NCBI GenBank assembly: GCA_003612405.1
Contig: RAYR01000004.1
Location: 164,846 to 228,845 of the forward strand
DNA length: 64,000 nucleotides
Reading direction: 5' to 3'
From: a bacterium 0.1xD8-71
GTDB taxonomy: Bacteria; Bacillota; Clostridia; Lachnospirales; Lachnospiraceae
Each line of letters opens with the position of its first letter. Positions within the stretch are counted from its first letter, which is position 1. The position numbers were made by a program, and so were the translations under genes. Below the pieces are notes generated by a model that saw only the letters and a list, made by a program, of their open reading frames with translations, was not told where the DNA came from and did not search any database. This document shows, one piece after another, positions 50,643 to 59,693 of this stretch.

Positions 50643-51794
50643 TTAAATCCTGTCAATAAAACTCCCAGGATTTAAAGCGCTTGGTCTTTCACAGGCCGTC
50701 TTCATCTGATAGAAGATCCCTGTCTCTGCCGCCTCCCGGATTCCCTGCAAAATTTCCGTTACATGAAGAATCAGTTCCCCATTGGCACGATTCTTTTCTC
50801 CAGTCTCAATGGCATTTGCAAGGTCCAAAACGCCGATTCCCCGGGAATAGTCCTTCACTCTGGGGAACAGTTCGGGAAGTTCATAAAACTTCTCTTTTCT
50901 TGCCATTGCCTCCTCCGACTTCTGGAATACCGTATCGGTATACTGTTCTTTGCGATACACCCTTGGCGTCCCGCCGCCGAAATTGGGATCCGGATAACTT
51001 AAGGTTCCGCCATCACCATAGATTTCAAACATCGGGAGATTTGATTTATAAATATCAAAACTGATATTCAGGTTCACCACCACGCCGCTTCGCAAACGAA
51101 GAATCGCTGTATAGTGGGTTGGATATTCTGCCGGAATATCTTTACCGGCATCCTTTCCCGTATAGATATGTCTGGTCTCATTCGCCTTTGCACTGAAGGC
51201 TGCAATGCTTCCCACCGGCCCAAGCAGTGATACAATGGCCGATGCATAATAGGGACCCATATCAAACAGCGGTCCGCTGTCCTCCCTGTAAAAGGGTGCC
51301 GGATTCGGATGCCATGTCTCCACTCCAAAGGTCGTCATATTCGCTGTCACAAAGAACGGCGTTCCGATCAGGCCACTGTCCAGATAATAACGGACACTCT
51401 GTAATCCCGATGAAAGAAAGGTATCCGGTGCGCATCCCACCAGAATCTTCTTCTCCTTGGCAAGTTCCAGCACCTCTGTTGCCGCATCCACATTCGGAGC
51501 AAAGGGCTTCTCACTGAATAAATGTTTCCCGGCACGGATAATCTGTTTATTTAACGCTACATGAAACTGCGGCGGCGTCAGATTGATGATGATATCAACC
51601 TCTGTATCCTGTAGTAATTCTTCTGTGGTATACGCCTTTTCAATATGAAATTCTTCTGCCAGCTTCCGGGCCAATGTACAATCCACATCTGCACATGCCA
51701 CAATATGAAGTTCTTTAAAAAATGACTGGATATCTGCAAGATAAGTCCTGCTGATTACACCGCATCCCAGTATACCGATTTGATAAGTACGCAT
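50643..51794 (-). CDS. Gfo/Idh/MocA family sugar dehydrogenase
   Basis: The protein has 383 residues. NAD-binding QIGILGCGVISRTYLADIQS, the FSEKPFAPNVDAATEVLELA Lys motif, and the C-terminal domain with GPLFDMGPYYASAIVSLLGP (catalytic Asp region) are intact. It oxidises a sugar or sugar acid. It is the first gene of the operon and is divergent from the AraC regulator. Confidence 0.93.
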   Translation of the reverse strand: MRTYQIGILGCGVISRTYLADIQSFFKELHIVACADVDCTLARKLAEEFHIEKAYTTEELLQDTEVDIIINLTPPQFHVALNKQIIRAGKHLFSEKPFAPNVDAATEVLELAKEKKILVGCAPDTFLSSGLQSVRYYLDSGLIGTPFFVTANMTTFGVETWHPNPAPFYREDSGPLFDMGPYYASAIVSLLGPVGSIAAFSAKANETRHIYTGKDAGKDIPAEYPTHYTAILRLRSGVVVNLNISFDIYKSNLPMFEIYGDGGTLSYPDPNFGGGTPRVYRKEQYTDTVFQKSEEAMARKEKFYELPELFPRVKDYSRGIGVLDLANAIETGEKNRANGELILHVTEILQGIREAAETGIFYQMKTACERPSALNPGSFIDRI

Positions 51795-52121
51795 TTGTCA
51801 CCCTTCCATTATCTGTCAAAAGCAATTCAGTTTTTCTTCAATTCTTATCATTAATTATAATAAATATGCACAGTCAATGTTTTGCATATTCTCTGTTTTA
51901 TATGTGAATATTTTGCTTTTTTTATTAAAAAAAACAAAATGTTTTATGCATTTTTTCTCAAATTATATTTTTAAAGGATAAATATGTTGCCTTTTTTATT
52001 TATAAATGATAATCTTTATAAAAACTTATGTGAATATTTCACATGTTCAGATACTGTTATTAATTTTGTATATGTAGTTCAAATATTGCAGTTTACATAA
52101 AATATTGGAGGTTTGCCTGTT
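51795..52121. promoter_or_regulatory. divergent promoter region of the xylan locus
   Basis: A 327-base AT-rich spacer between the Gfo/Idh operon and the AraC gene. It holds several A and T runs and a dyad around TGTGAATATTTCACATG (52030-52047). No single promoter could be fixed; an AraC binding site is expected here. Confidence 0.5.
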
Positions 52122-53006
52122 ATGCGATTAGACAGTTACTATGAAGACCTTTCCTTTGAAGAAGGCAGAAAAATCATTGTTTCCAAAAAAATCGATGCAG
52201 ACTATGCGAACAGCATCCACTGGCATCCCTATGCGGAAATCCTCTTAAGTCTTCAGGAAGGGAATACTGTTACCGTCAATTTTAATAAATATGTCCTGAA
52301 ACCCAACGATCTCATCATTGTTTATCCGGGAGATCTACATTCCGTTGAAAACGTATCTAAAGATTCTTTCCTGATCATCCAGTTTCCCATCAACCTGATC
52401 ACTGTCATGAATGATATAAACCGTATTCTGCCCATTTTGTACAAAACACTCTATTGTGCCTATGATCCCTGTAATGTGGAAAACGACAGGATGATTCTGA
52501 CATTAAAAAAAATAGATGTTCTTCATCAATCAGAACATCCATTTACTGAAGTCGATATTTATTCCCTGCTGCTTACTTTCTTTTCCCTGTTCGGACAGTA
52601 TTGTGTAAATACAAACAATGCCCACACCACCGGATATCCGGTGACACAGTACAAGTCTTCCAAACTGATGGCGGAGGCTTGCCTGTATATTTCCCAGAAC
52701 TGTGCGGAACCCCTGACACTGGATTCCGTTGCCCACCAGCTCGGCATCAGCAAATCCTATTTCTCGCATTTATTTAAGGACTATACACAGATGACCTTTA
52801 TTGATTATCTCATCAGAGAACGGATCAACCGGGCGGAAACCCTGTTTTTGGGACCCAAAAAGAAAATCCTTGATATTGCCATCGAATGTGGATTTTCCAG
52901 CATTTCTTCCTTTAACCGAACCTTCAAAAAGGTCAAGGGAATTTCTCCTACGGAATTCCGGGAGGCCATGATTCAGCCTATTTCCAAGGAGAACATGTCA
53001 CCGTAA
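52122..53006 (+). CDS. AraC family regulator of the xylan locus
   Basis: The protein has 294 residues from ATG 52122 (GGAGG ten bases upstream). An N-terminal cupin sensor (SIHWHPYAEILLSLQEGNTV, LKPNDLIIVYPGDLHSVENV) and a C-terminal AraC HTH (LTLDSVAHQLGISKSYFSHL, IAIECGFSSISSFNRTFKKV, GISPTEFREAM) are present. It is likely to sense a xylan breakdown product and activate the divergent operon. The last 29 bases overlap the 3' end of the convergent xylanase gene. Confidence 0.93.
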   Translation: MRLDSYYEDLSFEEGRKIIVSKKIDADYANSIHWHPYAEILLSLQEGNTVTVNFNKYVLKPNDLIIVYPGDLHSVENVSKDSFLIIQFPINLITVMNDINRILPILYKTLYCAYDPCNVENDRMILTLKKIDVLHQSEHPFTEVDIYSLLLTFFSLFGQYCVNTNNAHTTGYPVTQYKSSKLMAEACLYISQNCAEPLTLDSVAHQLGISKSYFSHLFKDYTQMTFIDYLIRERINRAETLFLGPKKKILDIAIECGFSSISSFNRTFKKVKGISPTEFREAMIQPISKENMSP

Positions 53007-54201
53007 TACCTTCTCTTTCCCGGCCGAGATGAAAGGTTCCACATGTTTTCTCGCCTGTCAGGGTATAAGTACCCCGGAAACCGTTAAGAAGCGCCAGGCC
53101 GTTTTCATCCGTCCGAACCCTTTTTGATGTATGCCACTCTCTATGAATCAAATCCCGCAGCATACGGTAGGACGGCTTCTCACTGTTATCTGTTCGCAGC
53201 ACACCGCTTGGCGCTCCAAGCCAGGCGCCGTCTGTAAAGTCCCACCCGGTAATCGCTTCTACCAGAGGATGGGCAAAGAGAAAACGGTACATCTCCTCCA
53301 TTTCTTCTGCCTGACGCTTTTCTCCTTCTTCCGTAGTCGGCCATTCAGGAATCTGATAATCGTTCAGATCCACAATATGAGCAGGCATAATATGACCGGA
53401 TACCAATGTATTCTCTGTAAAATGCAAGGGCAGGCCAAAACCTGCAAACCGTTTAATGATTTCTTCCAGTTTCTCTATTCCCATGTACCCCTGATGCTGG
53501 TGAGTCTGTAGTCCAATCGCATCAATCGATACTCCGGCATCGAGACAATCGGCAATCAGTCCGGCATACCTGTCACTTAAATTAAAGTCATTGATCAACA
53601 GAGTTGCCTTTGGATTAGCAGCTCTGGCCGCCGCAAAAACCTCTTTGACCAGATTGATGCGCCCGTACTCTTTGCAGATCCTTGTAATCGCATTGTCATA
53701 TTTGTCAAACTCCGGCATAATGACCACTTCATTGATCACATCCCACATATCAATCACGCCGGCAAAAGCCGTGACATCTCTGTGGATTCTTTCCAGCTGC
53801 CTGTCCAGAATCGTCTCATTGTCATATTTCATGAGCCAGTCCGCACACAAGGTATGCCAGCATAAGGGATGGCCCTTTACCGTTTTCCCATGCTCTTTCA
53901 GGTATCTGGACGCGTTCATACGGCTTTCAAATGCCGGAGCATTTTCCTTTTCCTCATAAGCGCCCCAGTAAAAGGACATGGTCCCGTAATTATAAAGTTC
54001 CAGCCATTTACGCATACGGTCTTCATAGAACGCATCACCCTTATTTTCGTTCGTAAGCGGAAGTGCGTCAAAAGCCCCGCAACCAAACAGAAAATCATGA
54101 TTCACCAACTCAGCCTGAAATTCCGCGTCTTTTACCGCATTTCCTTTTGCATCCACCACACGAATCTGTGCAGTCGCTTTTCTGTTTTCATACTGTTCCA
54201 T
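52978..54201 (-). CDS. GH10 endo-1,4-beta-xylanase, no signal peptide
   Basis: The protein has 407 residues from ATG 54201. An N-terminal beta region (ATAQIRVVDAKGNAVKDAEF) precedes the GH10 barrel: GHPLCWHTLCADW, DMWDVINEVVIMPEFDKY (acid/base Glu), DAIGLQTHQHQGYMGIEKLE, LPLHFTENTLVSG (nucleophile Glu), TGWDFTDGAWLGAPSG. It lacks a secretion signal, so it probably degrades imported oligosaccharides or is released otherwise. It belongs to the atypical intracellular GH10 type. It is preceded by a chimeric SDR gene. Confidence 0.9.
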   Translation of the reverse strand: MEQYENRKATAQIRVVDAKGNAVKDAEFQAELVNHDFLFGCGAFDALPLTNENKGDAFYEDRMRKWLELYNYGTMSFYWGAYEEKENAPAFESRMNASRYLKEHGKTVKGHPLCWHTLCADWLMKYDNETILDRQLERIHRDVTAFAGVIDMWDVINEVVIMPEFDKYDNAITRICKEYGRINLVKEVFAAARAANPKATLLINDFNLSDRYAGLIADCLDAGVSIDAIGLQTHQHQGYMGIEKLEEIIKRFAGFGLPLHFTENTLVSGHIMPAHIVDLNDYQIPEWPTTEEGEKRQAEEMEEMYRFLFAHPLVEAITGWDFTDGAWLGAPSGVLRTDNSEKPSYRMLRDLIHREWHTSKRVRTDENGLALLNGFRGTYTLTGEKTCGTFHLGREREGITVTCSPWK

Positions 54202-54269
54202 TTTACCTGATCTCCATACTTTCCTCATACTTCTTTCGTAACAATTTTATAAAATAACACAGGAGCCTG

Positions 54270-54779
54270 TCACCAGGGATACACTTCCCCCGCATAAGTC
54301 AGGAAAAGATTCCCGTCTTTTACATTTCTTCTTGTTTCAAATAACAACCGCAAAGTTTCCGCCTGTTCATAAGAATCAAAAGGCGCCAGTGCATTTCCCT
54401 CATTGGTTCTGACCCAGCCCGGATGAACACAAAGGATATTCATGTCCTCATCATCTTTCCAAACATTCCATAAGGTTTTGGTAATCATATTCACCGCAGC
54501 CTTCGTAATCGCATAGTCCGTCATGCCGGTGCGATAGCAGGTCCCGATACTGCCGGCTTCAGAAGAAATACTAACCACCAGTGCCGTCCCACTGCTCTTT
54601 TTCAAAAGCGGATAAAATGCCTGAATCACACGAAGCGCTCCTGCTGCCCCCACATAAGCCATCGTCTCTGCGATCTCCATCTCACTGCGAAGAATCGCAA
54701 GCAATTCTTCCTTGTCATACCCCTCTACAATCTGTCCGTACTCCCGAAAGGACGGATCTGTCACCGCATTAATTTTCAT
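54270..54779 (-). pseudogene. chimera of DUF4867 N-terminus and SDR C-terminal half
   Basis: An open frame of 169 residues with GAGGAGG upstream. Residues 1-44 (MKINAVTDPSFREYGQIVEG, ELLAILRSEMEIAETMAYVG) match the start of DUF4867 proteins. From about residue 45 the sequence is the C-terminal half of an SDR: ALRVIQAFYPLLKKSSGTAL, VVSISSEAGSIGTCYRTGMT, DYAITKAAVNMITKTL, CVHPGWVRTNEGN, ending TYAGEVYPW. The NAD-binding half of the SDR and the body of DUF4867 are both missing. The join near 54640-54660 is in frame. The active-site Tyr and Lys remain, but the cofactor site is lost, so activity is unlikely. Confidence 0.7.
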
Positions 54780-54791
54780 ACTCTGCCTCCT

Positions 54792-54992
54792 CTACATATC
54801 ACAGACTTCAAAAAACTCCGGGGCAGGCAAATTCTGATTTACCATGTAATTACAGCACCACTCATGATGCCCATAGGATTCACAGCGTCTGCTCTCCCCT
54901 TCCACCGTCCGAAAACAATTCCCTTTGCAGCGAATCCAGTTTTCGCCCGGCATTGATTGTGTATTTTTCCTATGCTCTGAAGACATAGCCAT
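54792..54992 (-). CDS. small Cys-rich protein
   Basis: The protein has 66 residues with AGGAGGATA upstream. Six cysteines occur as CKGNC, CESYG, CCNYM and a late C, in a pattern able to hold zinc. There is no signal peptide. I recognise no family. Its stop lies 13 bases before the DUF4867-SDR chimera, so it leads a three-gene unit ending with the xylanase. Confidence 0.7.
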   Translation of the reverse strand: MAMSSEHRKNTQSMPGENWIRCKGNCFRTVEGESRRCESYGHHEWCCNYMVNQNLPAPEFFEVCDM

Positions 54993-55282
54993 TATCCTCC
55001 TGTCAGTCTGTTTTATGCTTTCATTTTATACAGGTACGGCTAAATATGGCTACCATTTTTCTGCTTTAAAAGTATGCAGATTGTGTTATTTGCAAAAGGA
55101 AAACTTATGCTGCCCCCAACACCAGTTTTCTGTTCATCGTTTTATTGACTAAAGCAACATATCATGTTGCATAAATACCGATAAAAGCATACAACAGGTG
55201 ATGGATTCCTATGCCCGGTTATGACATAATAGTAAATAAGCAATGGCCATCAGATAACAACCAGAACGGAGAAAACAATAAA

Positions 55283-56020
55283 ATGAGTCTTGGAAATAAT
55301 ATCAGTTTTTTACGGAAACAGAAAAAATTTACACAGGAACAACTTGCCGACAGGCTGCATGTGACCAGACAGACCGTGTCAAGATGGGAATCTGACGAAG
55401 TCGTTCCAGAGTTGGACAGACTTGTGGAGATGTGCGGGATTTTTGCCTGTAAACTTGATGCTCTTGTAAGAGAAGACTTATCCGCCCCGGGTGAAATTTA
55501 TTCAGAAATAAAACTCAAAAGAATAGCGCCTTTCAGGATGGCTTCCTATGTGATCATTTCCCCGGATCCTGAAAGCGATTCCCTTGGCTATATAGGCAGA
55601 TGGGCCAAAAACAGCGGACTGACCAGAATATGTCCTGATGTGAAACTGATTGGATGGGATTTCCCTTTTGTATCGCAGGAACAGCAGAACAGATTTGGTC
55701 TTCACGGCTATGTTGCAGCCTGCGTGATCCCGGATGACTTCGAGACAGACTGTCCCGGCGTAACATTTTTACAAAATAAAGAAGCCGATTATGCTGTAAT
55801 AACAATTAAAGAGCCATTCATTCAGCCGTTTGAAAGGATTCCCAACGCTTATAAGCTGATTATGGAATACCTTCAGGCTAACAATTTCAAAGAAAAGAGC
55901 CAGGAGAATATCATCAGCTGCTTTGAATATGAATATGTAAAAAATGATATCACCTATATGGATGTGTTCATTCATGTAGATGGTGTGACAAAAGCGGATG
56001 CTTTTTCGATGTTTCACTAA
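55283..56020 (+). CDS. XRE regulator with GyrI-like effector domain
   Basis: The protein has 245 residues from ATG 55283 (GGAGAAAAC upstream; an earlier ATG at 55211 has no good site). An N-terminal XRE HTH (NISFLRKQKKFTQEQLADRL, HVTRQTVSRWESDEVVPELD) is joined to a GyrI/AraC-effector-like domain (KRIAPFRMASYVIISPDPES, CPGVTFLQNKEADYAVITIK, YLQANNFK). It resembles a ligand-sensing transcription factor. The cysteine-peptidase-like gene follows on the same strand. Confidence 0.88.
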   Translation: MSLGNNISFLRKQKKFTQEQLADRLHVTRQTVSRWESDEVVPELDRLVEMCGIFACKLDALVREDLSAPGEIYSEIKLKRIAPFRMASYVIISPDPESDSLGYIGRWAKNSGLTRICPDVKLIGWDFPFVSQEQQNRFGLHGYVAACVIPDDFETDCPGVTFLQNKEADYAVITIKEPFIQPFERIPNAYKLIMEYLQANNFKEKSQENIISCFEYEYVKNDITYMDVFIHVDGVTKADAFSMFH

Positions 56021-56049
56021 AACTTTATTTACGCGAGGATGATGATACC

Positions 56050-56424
56050 ATGCAAAAAATCAATTATATCAAACAGCCTACAGATTATTTATGCGGGCAG
56101 GCTTGTGTCGCCATGCTTGCAGGCGTAACGGTAGAAGAAGTCGTTTCCGTAATGAATAACGATAAGGGCACAGGGAAAAAGGATATCGAGAGGGCTCTGA
56201 ATCATTATGGCATAAGGCAGGCAAAGACAATGACAAAGGCAGATAACTCTTCTGTTTTACCAAAAGTATGTATTCTTAAGGTTCTGCTGCCCAAATATGG
56301 CCATTGGATTTTATACTATGACGGGAAATATTATGACCCGGAATTTGGATTGATGGATGAATTATATCACAAAGCAAGGATTCAATCCTATTTGGAGATT
56401 TTTGTTGATGAAGAAAAAATCTAA
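56050..56424 (+). CDS. C39-like cysteine peptidase domain protein
   Basis: The protein has 124 residues with GAGGATG upstream. It fits the C39-like papain fold: YIKQPTDYLCGQACVAMLAG with the active Cys in a CGQACVAML motif, KYGHWILYYDGKYYDPEFGL with the active His and Asp. It may cleave a peptide or act as a peptidase-like domain without a partner. It is cotranscribed with the XRE regulator. Confidence 0.8.
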   Translation: MQKINYIKQPTDYLCGQACVAMLAGVTVEEVVSVMNNDKGTGKKDIERALNHYGIRQAKTMTKADNSSVLPKVCILKVLLPKYGHWILYYDGKYYDPEFGLMDELYHKARIQSYLEIFVDEEKI

Positions 56425-56458
56425 ACTCCCATGTATCTCCCTATAACCGAAAATGCTT

Positions 56459-57115
56459 CTAACGCATAAAAGCATTTTGTGTTCCTAAATTATATGGACA
56501 AATGTCTCTGCACTTATGACATGTGATTCTCCATGTTCGTTTTTCTTCATCATCTCCAAACGCATATTCCCAACAGGTTTGTTGTTTCAATTCCGGATTT
56601 TCCAAGGCATTTACAGGACAAACATCCACGCATAAATTACAATGATCGCAAACCGGTTCTTTTATTTCATCAGGCTCAAGTTCCTGTTCGCACAAAACCA
56701 TACCCAGCCAGACCATACTGCCAAATTCCGGTGTTATCAACAAAGAGTGCCTTCCTATTGTCCCCAGCCCTGCTGCCTGCGCCGCATGTTTTTGGGAAAC
56801 AATGGAGCGCCACCTGCCTGTATTGTTATCCCATTGGTTTTCATTCGTCGGTATGGGAACGCATATTACCTGATATTTTTCCATTTCAATACAAAAATCA
56901 AGCGCTATTGCATCCATTTTAGGTGTTATCGAATTTCTTGCCCTCGTGTAGGGAATATCAGATTTACAAAGCAATGTGCCCACAGGAAATCTGCTGCCAA
57001 AAGAAATTACAGATTTGCAGGTCGGTAAAATATCTAAAGGATGATACACTGACGGCGCATCCGCGAATCTGTCTATACTTGCTATGCCGCACAAATCTGC
57101 TCCTAAAGAGAGCAT
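56459..57115 (-). CDS. QueG-like 4Fe-4S ferredoxin protein, N-terminally shortened
   Basis: The protein has 218 residues from the ATG at 57115. LSLGADLCGIASIDRFADAP and YHPLDILPTCKSVISFGSRF match epoxyqueuosine-reductase-like proteins, and the two iron-sulfur motifs CDHCNLCVDVCP and CHKCRDICP are intact. About 20 N-terminal residues of the usual family appear to be missing, as the sequence runs straight into a DUF3795 remnant upstream. True start is uncertain. It may be inactive. Confidence 0.75.
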   Translation of the reverse strand: MLSLGADLCGIASIDRFADAPSVYHPLDILPTCKSVISFGSRFPVGTLLCKSDIPYTRARNSITPKMDAIALDFCIEMEKYQVICVPIPTNENQWDNNTGRWRSIVSQKHAAQAAGLGTIGRHSLLITPEFGSMVWLGMVLCEQELEPDEIKEPVCDHCNLCVDVCPVNALENPELKQQTCWEYAFGDDEEKRTWRITCHKCRDICPYNLGTQNAFMR

Positions 57116-57278
57116 GACTGCAAAGGCTCTCGCAATATACCGTTTTAACCCCATCCAGGCGACACCCCTCACAATTGATATGTTCAGGCAGAATGGGAGC
57201 ATTATTCAGCCCGGCCCATAATTTTGCAGTCTTTTCACGCAGTGCCTGATCATCATTGATTGTCGCAAGGTATGACAA
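57103..57278 (-). pseudogene. DUF3795 remnant
   Basis: The minus strand encodes SYLATINDDQALREKTAKL, then PEHINCEGCRLDGVKTVYC and ESLCSHA, which is the middle of a DUF3795 protein. Both ends are lost: the front runs into the kinase stop codon at 57290 and the back into the QueG-like gene in another frame. No start codon or ribosome site is left. Confidence 0.65.
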
Positions 57279-57289
57279 ACCGAAATTTG

Positions 57290-57955
57290 CTAAATCAATC
57301 CAAAATGTCTTGCAATTACATCACACACCTCTTCTCTGGTATCTTTTCCATTATCTTGTCTGACAACAATAAAAAAACCGCTGTTTGCATATTCATCATA
57401 GTGCTTCTGACCATTAATAAGCGCAAGACCACGCTTGTAATTATCCATAACGGCTTCGGAGTTATCACAGCTTTCGATAACATTAAGGATAAACTGTTTA
57501 TCGGGGTCACTTCGGTCAAAGAAACGCTCAACACTCATGGATTGCGGCGAAAGCATAACAGCAACACGATTATAATCCGAAATTTCTTTCAGTATGTCAA
57601 TGGGGATATTGGTATCTGCTATCACCTTTCTATCTCTTGCTATTGATATAAGTTCAGCTATCTCAAACTCCGCCGCTTCCCTTCCTGTGCTATATACCCA
57701 TCGTTCATATTCCTCCGGAGAACGAAGAACAAAATCTTTCCAGTCAGTAAGGTTTTTGGTAAAACAAATATCAGGCTGCATATCGGGTGCGGCCACAATA
57801 TCAGATATTGTACTATGATAGTTTTCTCCGCAGAAAATCATATCATATCGATCCGCAAGCATTTTTACTGTTGTTGACTTTCCGGCATAAGCTGTACCCG
57901 TAATAAAATATACATTTTTAAGATAGTATCTTAGAATATTGTTCTCAATTTTCAA
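57290..57955 (-). CDS. P-loop kinase-like protein, copy 3
   Basis: The protein has 221 residues from TTG 57955, chosen because GGAGG lies eight bases upstream and because LKIENNILRYYLKNVYF lines up with the start of copy 1 at 18587. Walker A is GTAYAGKSTTVKMLADRYD. VIADTNIPIDILKEISDYNR and LSPQSMSVERFFDRSDPDKQ match copies 1 and 2. It is located 40 kb from them. Substrate is unknown. Confidence 0.75.
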   Translation of the reverse strand: MKIENNILRYYLKNVYFITGTAYAGKSTTVKMLADRYDMIFCGENYHSTISDIVAAPDMQPDICFTKNLTDWKDFVLRSPEEYERWVYSTGREAAEFEIAELISIARDRKVIADTNIPIDILKEISDYNRVAVMLSPQSMSVERFFDRSDPDKQFILNVIESCDNSEAVMDNYKRGLALINGQKHYDEYANSGFFIVVRQDNGKDTREEVCDVIARHFGLI

Positions 57956-57994
57956 TACAGATCCCTCCACGAAATCCCGCTTCATTTGTTCCGC

Positions 57995-58270
57995 TTAGCT
58001 TCCAGACAAATGGGAAGAAAGCTCATGAACAAATTTCAAAAAATATGAGTTCTTTGCATTATTTCCGAAATCGCTGTCAAGCCACCACAAGATATTAAAA
58101 AGAATATTCTCAATTTGTGCTATGCACCTGTCAATAATGTGAGATTTATCGCCAATGGCCGCAAAGTAATTCATAAAGTAATAATAATCATGACTATCAA
58201 AAATACATGCAATCTGATTACACATCTCACAATAAACTTTCAATTGGGGGTATGGCCTTTCAGCAGACAT
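57995..58270 (-). CDS. hypothetical protein
   Basis: The protein has 91 residues, helical, with MSAERPYPQLKVYCEMCNQI and ILFNILWWLDSDFGNNAKNS segments and no recognised motif. Its ATG lies three bases after the stop of the frameshifted small gene at 58274, so the two were once translated together. It lies 39 bases upstream of kinase copy 3. Unknown function. Confidence 0.45.
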   Translation of the reverse strand: MSAERPYPQLKVYCEMCNQIACIFDSHDYYYFMNYFAAIGDKSHIIDRCIAQIENILFNILWWLDSDFGNNAKNSYFLKFVHELSSHLSGS

Positions 58271-58273
58271 TTC

Positions 58274-58521
58274 CTAATGCTTCTTCACATACTCAAATCC
58301 ATTTTTTAATTCGGAAAAAGGGATTAAACTCTCAAAATTTAATATTTCAGAAATAAACGGTTCCATCCGTGATTGCGTAAAAAACAATAGATTTTCCAAC
58401 TGTTCAAATGTATTTTTTCACTGTTCAAAATACTTTGGAGCGCTAAACTGAGTTGATTTTGCATCTGGTTATACGTTTCTTCATTTGAAAAATCAATCTC
58501 ATCTGGTATAAAGTGAAACAT
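58274..58521 (-). pseudogene. frameshifted small gene of unknown function
   Basis: The frame opens MFHFIPDEIDFSNEETYNQM and runs to LNSEK. A run of six A bases (one fewer than needed) then shifts it. In the next frame the protein continues NTFEQLENLLFFTQSRMEPF and ends GFEYVKKH at 58274, where a stop is followed by the next start. The reading is a plausible 82-residue protein split by one lost base. The family is unknown. Confidence 0.6.
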
Positions 58522-58557
58522 TTAAAATCTCCTCCCAAATCAAACCTGGAGTTACCT

Positions 58558-59061
58558 TTAATAAATACTTACAATAACTCCTTTACGCTCAATACACATA
58601 TTACGGAAGAACTCTTTCAAACCATTAAACGCCTCTGTCAATTCACCTTTTAACTCGTCTTTTTCGGATTCTACCCAGATGGTCGGATAAATTCCGTTTT
58701 GAGCTAATTTTCTTGGTGAAAAGTCATTAAGAGCTTTATTGATATCAAATTCATTGAGTGCAGATAATATCTCACTGACCCTTTCAGGATAAATATATGC
58801 AATAAAATCTGCCTCTTCATCATCTGAAAACATCGCTGTCCCCACAATGGCTTCACTCAGCAAATTATTCTCAACAGGCATAGTCGCCGAGACACCAGTT
58901 AAAATAAAATGGAGTCCATCCCACAGCTTGTCCATATCATACATCTTCATATTTTCTTCTGCAAGCGCCTCAATTTCATCGAATAAATCTTCGTCCGATT
59001 TGTTCCTCAAATTTTCTATTAAGTCACGCTCCGCTTCCATGTAACATGCAATCATTCCCAT
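58558..59061 (-). CDS. YfbM/DUF1877-family protein
   Basis: The protein has 167 residues beginning MGMIACYMEAERDLIENLRN, the usual start of YfbM proteins. LWDGLHFILTGVS and AIVGTAMFSDDEEADFIAYI are family landmarks. The later part is PRKLAQNGIYPTIWVES. Function is unknown. It belongs to the codirectional gene series at 56-64 kb. Confidence 0.85.
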   Translation of the reverse strand: MGMIACYMEAERDLIENLRNKSDEDLFDEIEALAEENMKMYDMDKLWDGLHFILTGVSATMPVENNLLSEAIVGTAMFSDDEEADFIAYIYPERVSEILSALNEFDINKALNDFSPRKLAQNGIYPTIWVESEKDELKGELTEAFNGLKEFFRNMCIERKGVIVSIY

Positions 59062-59106
59062 TTTAACAACCATGCTCCTTTCTCAACCTGCGAATTTACA
59101 GTACTG

Positions 59107-59364
59107 TTATTTTTTCAGAAAATCGCTAAATTCTTTCAATTCCTTTTTGGTATCTTCCGAAAGTCTGTTATATTCTGTATCATGAATTGCTCCCTCTAAG
59201 GTATATAAATGCACCAGACACACATTGGGATATTTCTGCTTTAGCTTAAGAAATGCATCTTTTGCACCAAACTCAATTAGTTTCTCAGAGGATTCAATGC
59301 CAACCGATATTAATTTTCTTTCCATTTCTTTACCAATATTCATCATGGATGTTAATTCTGACAT
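59107..59364 (-). CDS. TfoX C-terminal-domain protein
   Basis: The protein has 85 residues from ATG 59364 (GAGGGAAA upstream). MSELTSMMNIGKEMERKLIS, VGIESSEKLIEFGAKDAFLK, LKQKYPNVCLVHLYTLEGAI match the TfoX/Sxy C-terminal domain. The N-terminal TfoX domain is absent, as in many Clostridial short forms. A role in competence cannot be assumed. Confidence 0.88.
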   Translation of the reverse strand: MSELTSMMNIGKEMERKLISVGIESSEKLIEFGAKDAFLKLKQKYPNVCLVHLYTLEGAIHDTEYNRLSEDTKKELKEFSDFLKK

Positions 59365-59426
59365 ATTTTCCCTCATTTCTGCGCTGCTTTCTGCGCATAA
59401 ATCAGTTTGTGCTTTCAAATTCCACT

Positions 59427-59678
59427 TTATCTGATCAGCGCCTCCGCTTTTCCATAGTCATTTTTACGAACAAATATTTTATATTCACACGAATAGTCCT
59501 GATTAATCCCAACGCTGCCCATATAGCTTCTTCCGCTTCCAACGCCCGATGCTCTTTGAAGGTTGGTTGTTTTCACAACATAGTCAATATGATTATCCGC
59601 CAGAATATTCCGGATATCTGACTGGCGCTTCATATCCATTGTCACGATAAGTTCTCTTCGATTAAAAATAGTAATCAT
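59427..59678 (-). CDS. DUF2007-like small protein
   Basis: The protein has 83 residues with AGAAGGGAA upstream. A ferredoxin-like fold is suggested by ELIVTMDMKRQSDIRNILAD, NHIDYVVKTTN and YKIFVRKNDYGKAEALIR, similar to DUF2007 signal-like proteins. A conserved HIDYV is visible. Function unknown. Confidence 0.65.
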   Translation of the reverse strand: MITIFNRRELIVTMDMKRQSDIRNILADNHIDYVVKTTNLQRASGVGSGRSYMGSVGINQDYSCEYKIFVRKNDYGKAEALIR

Positions 59679-59693
59679 AAGTTTCCCTTCTCT

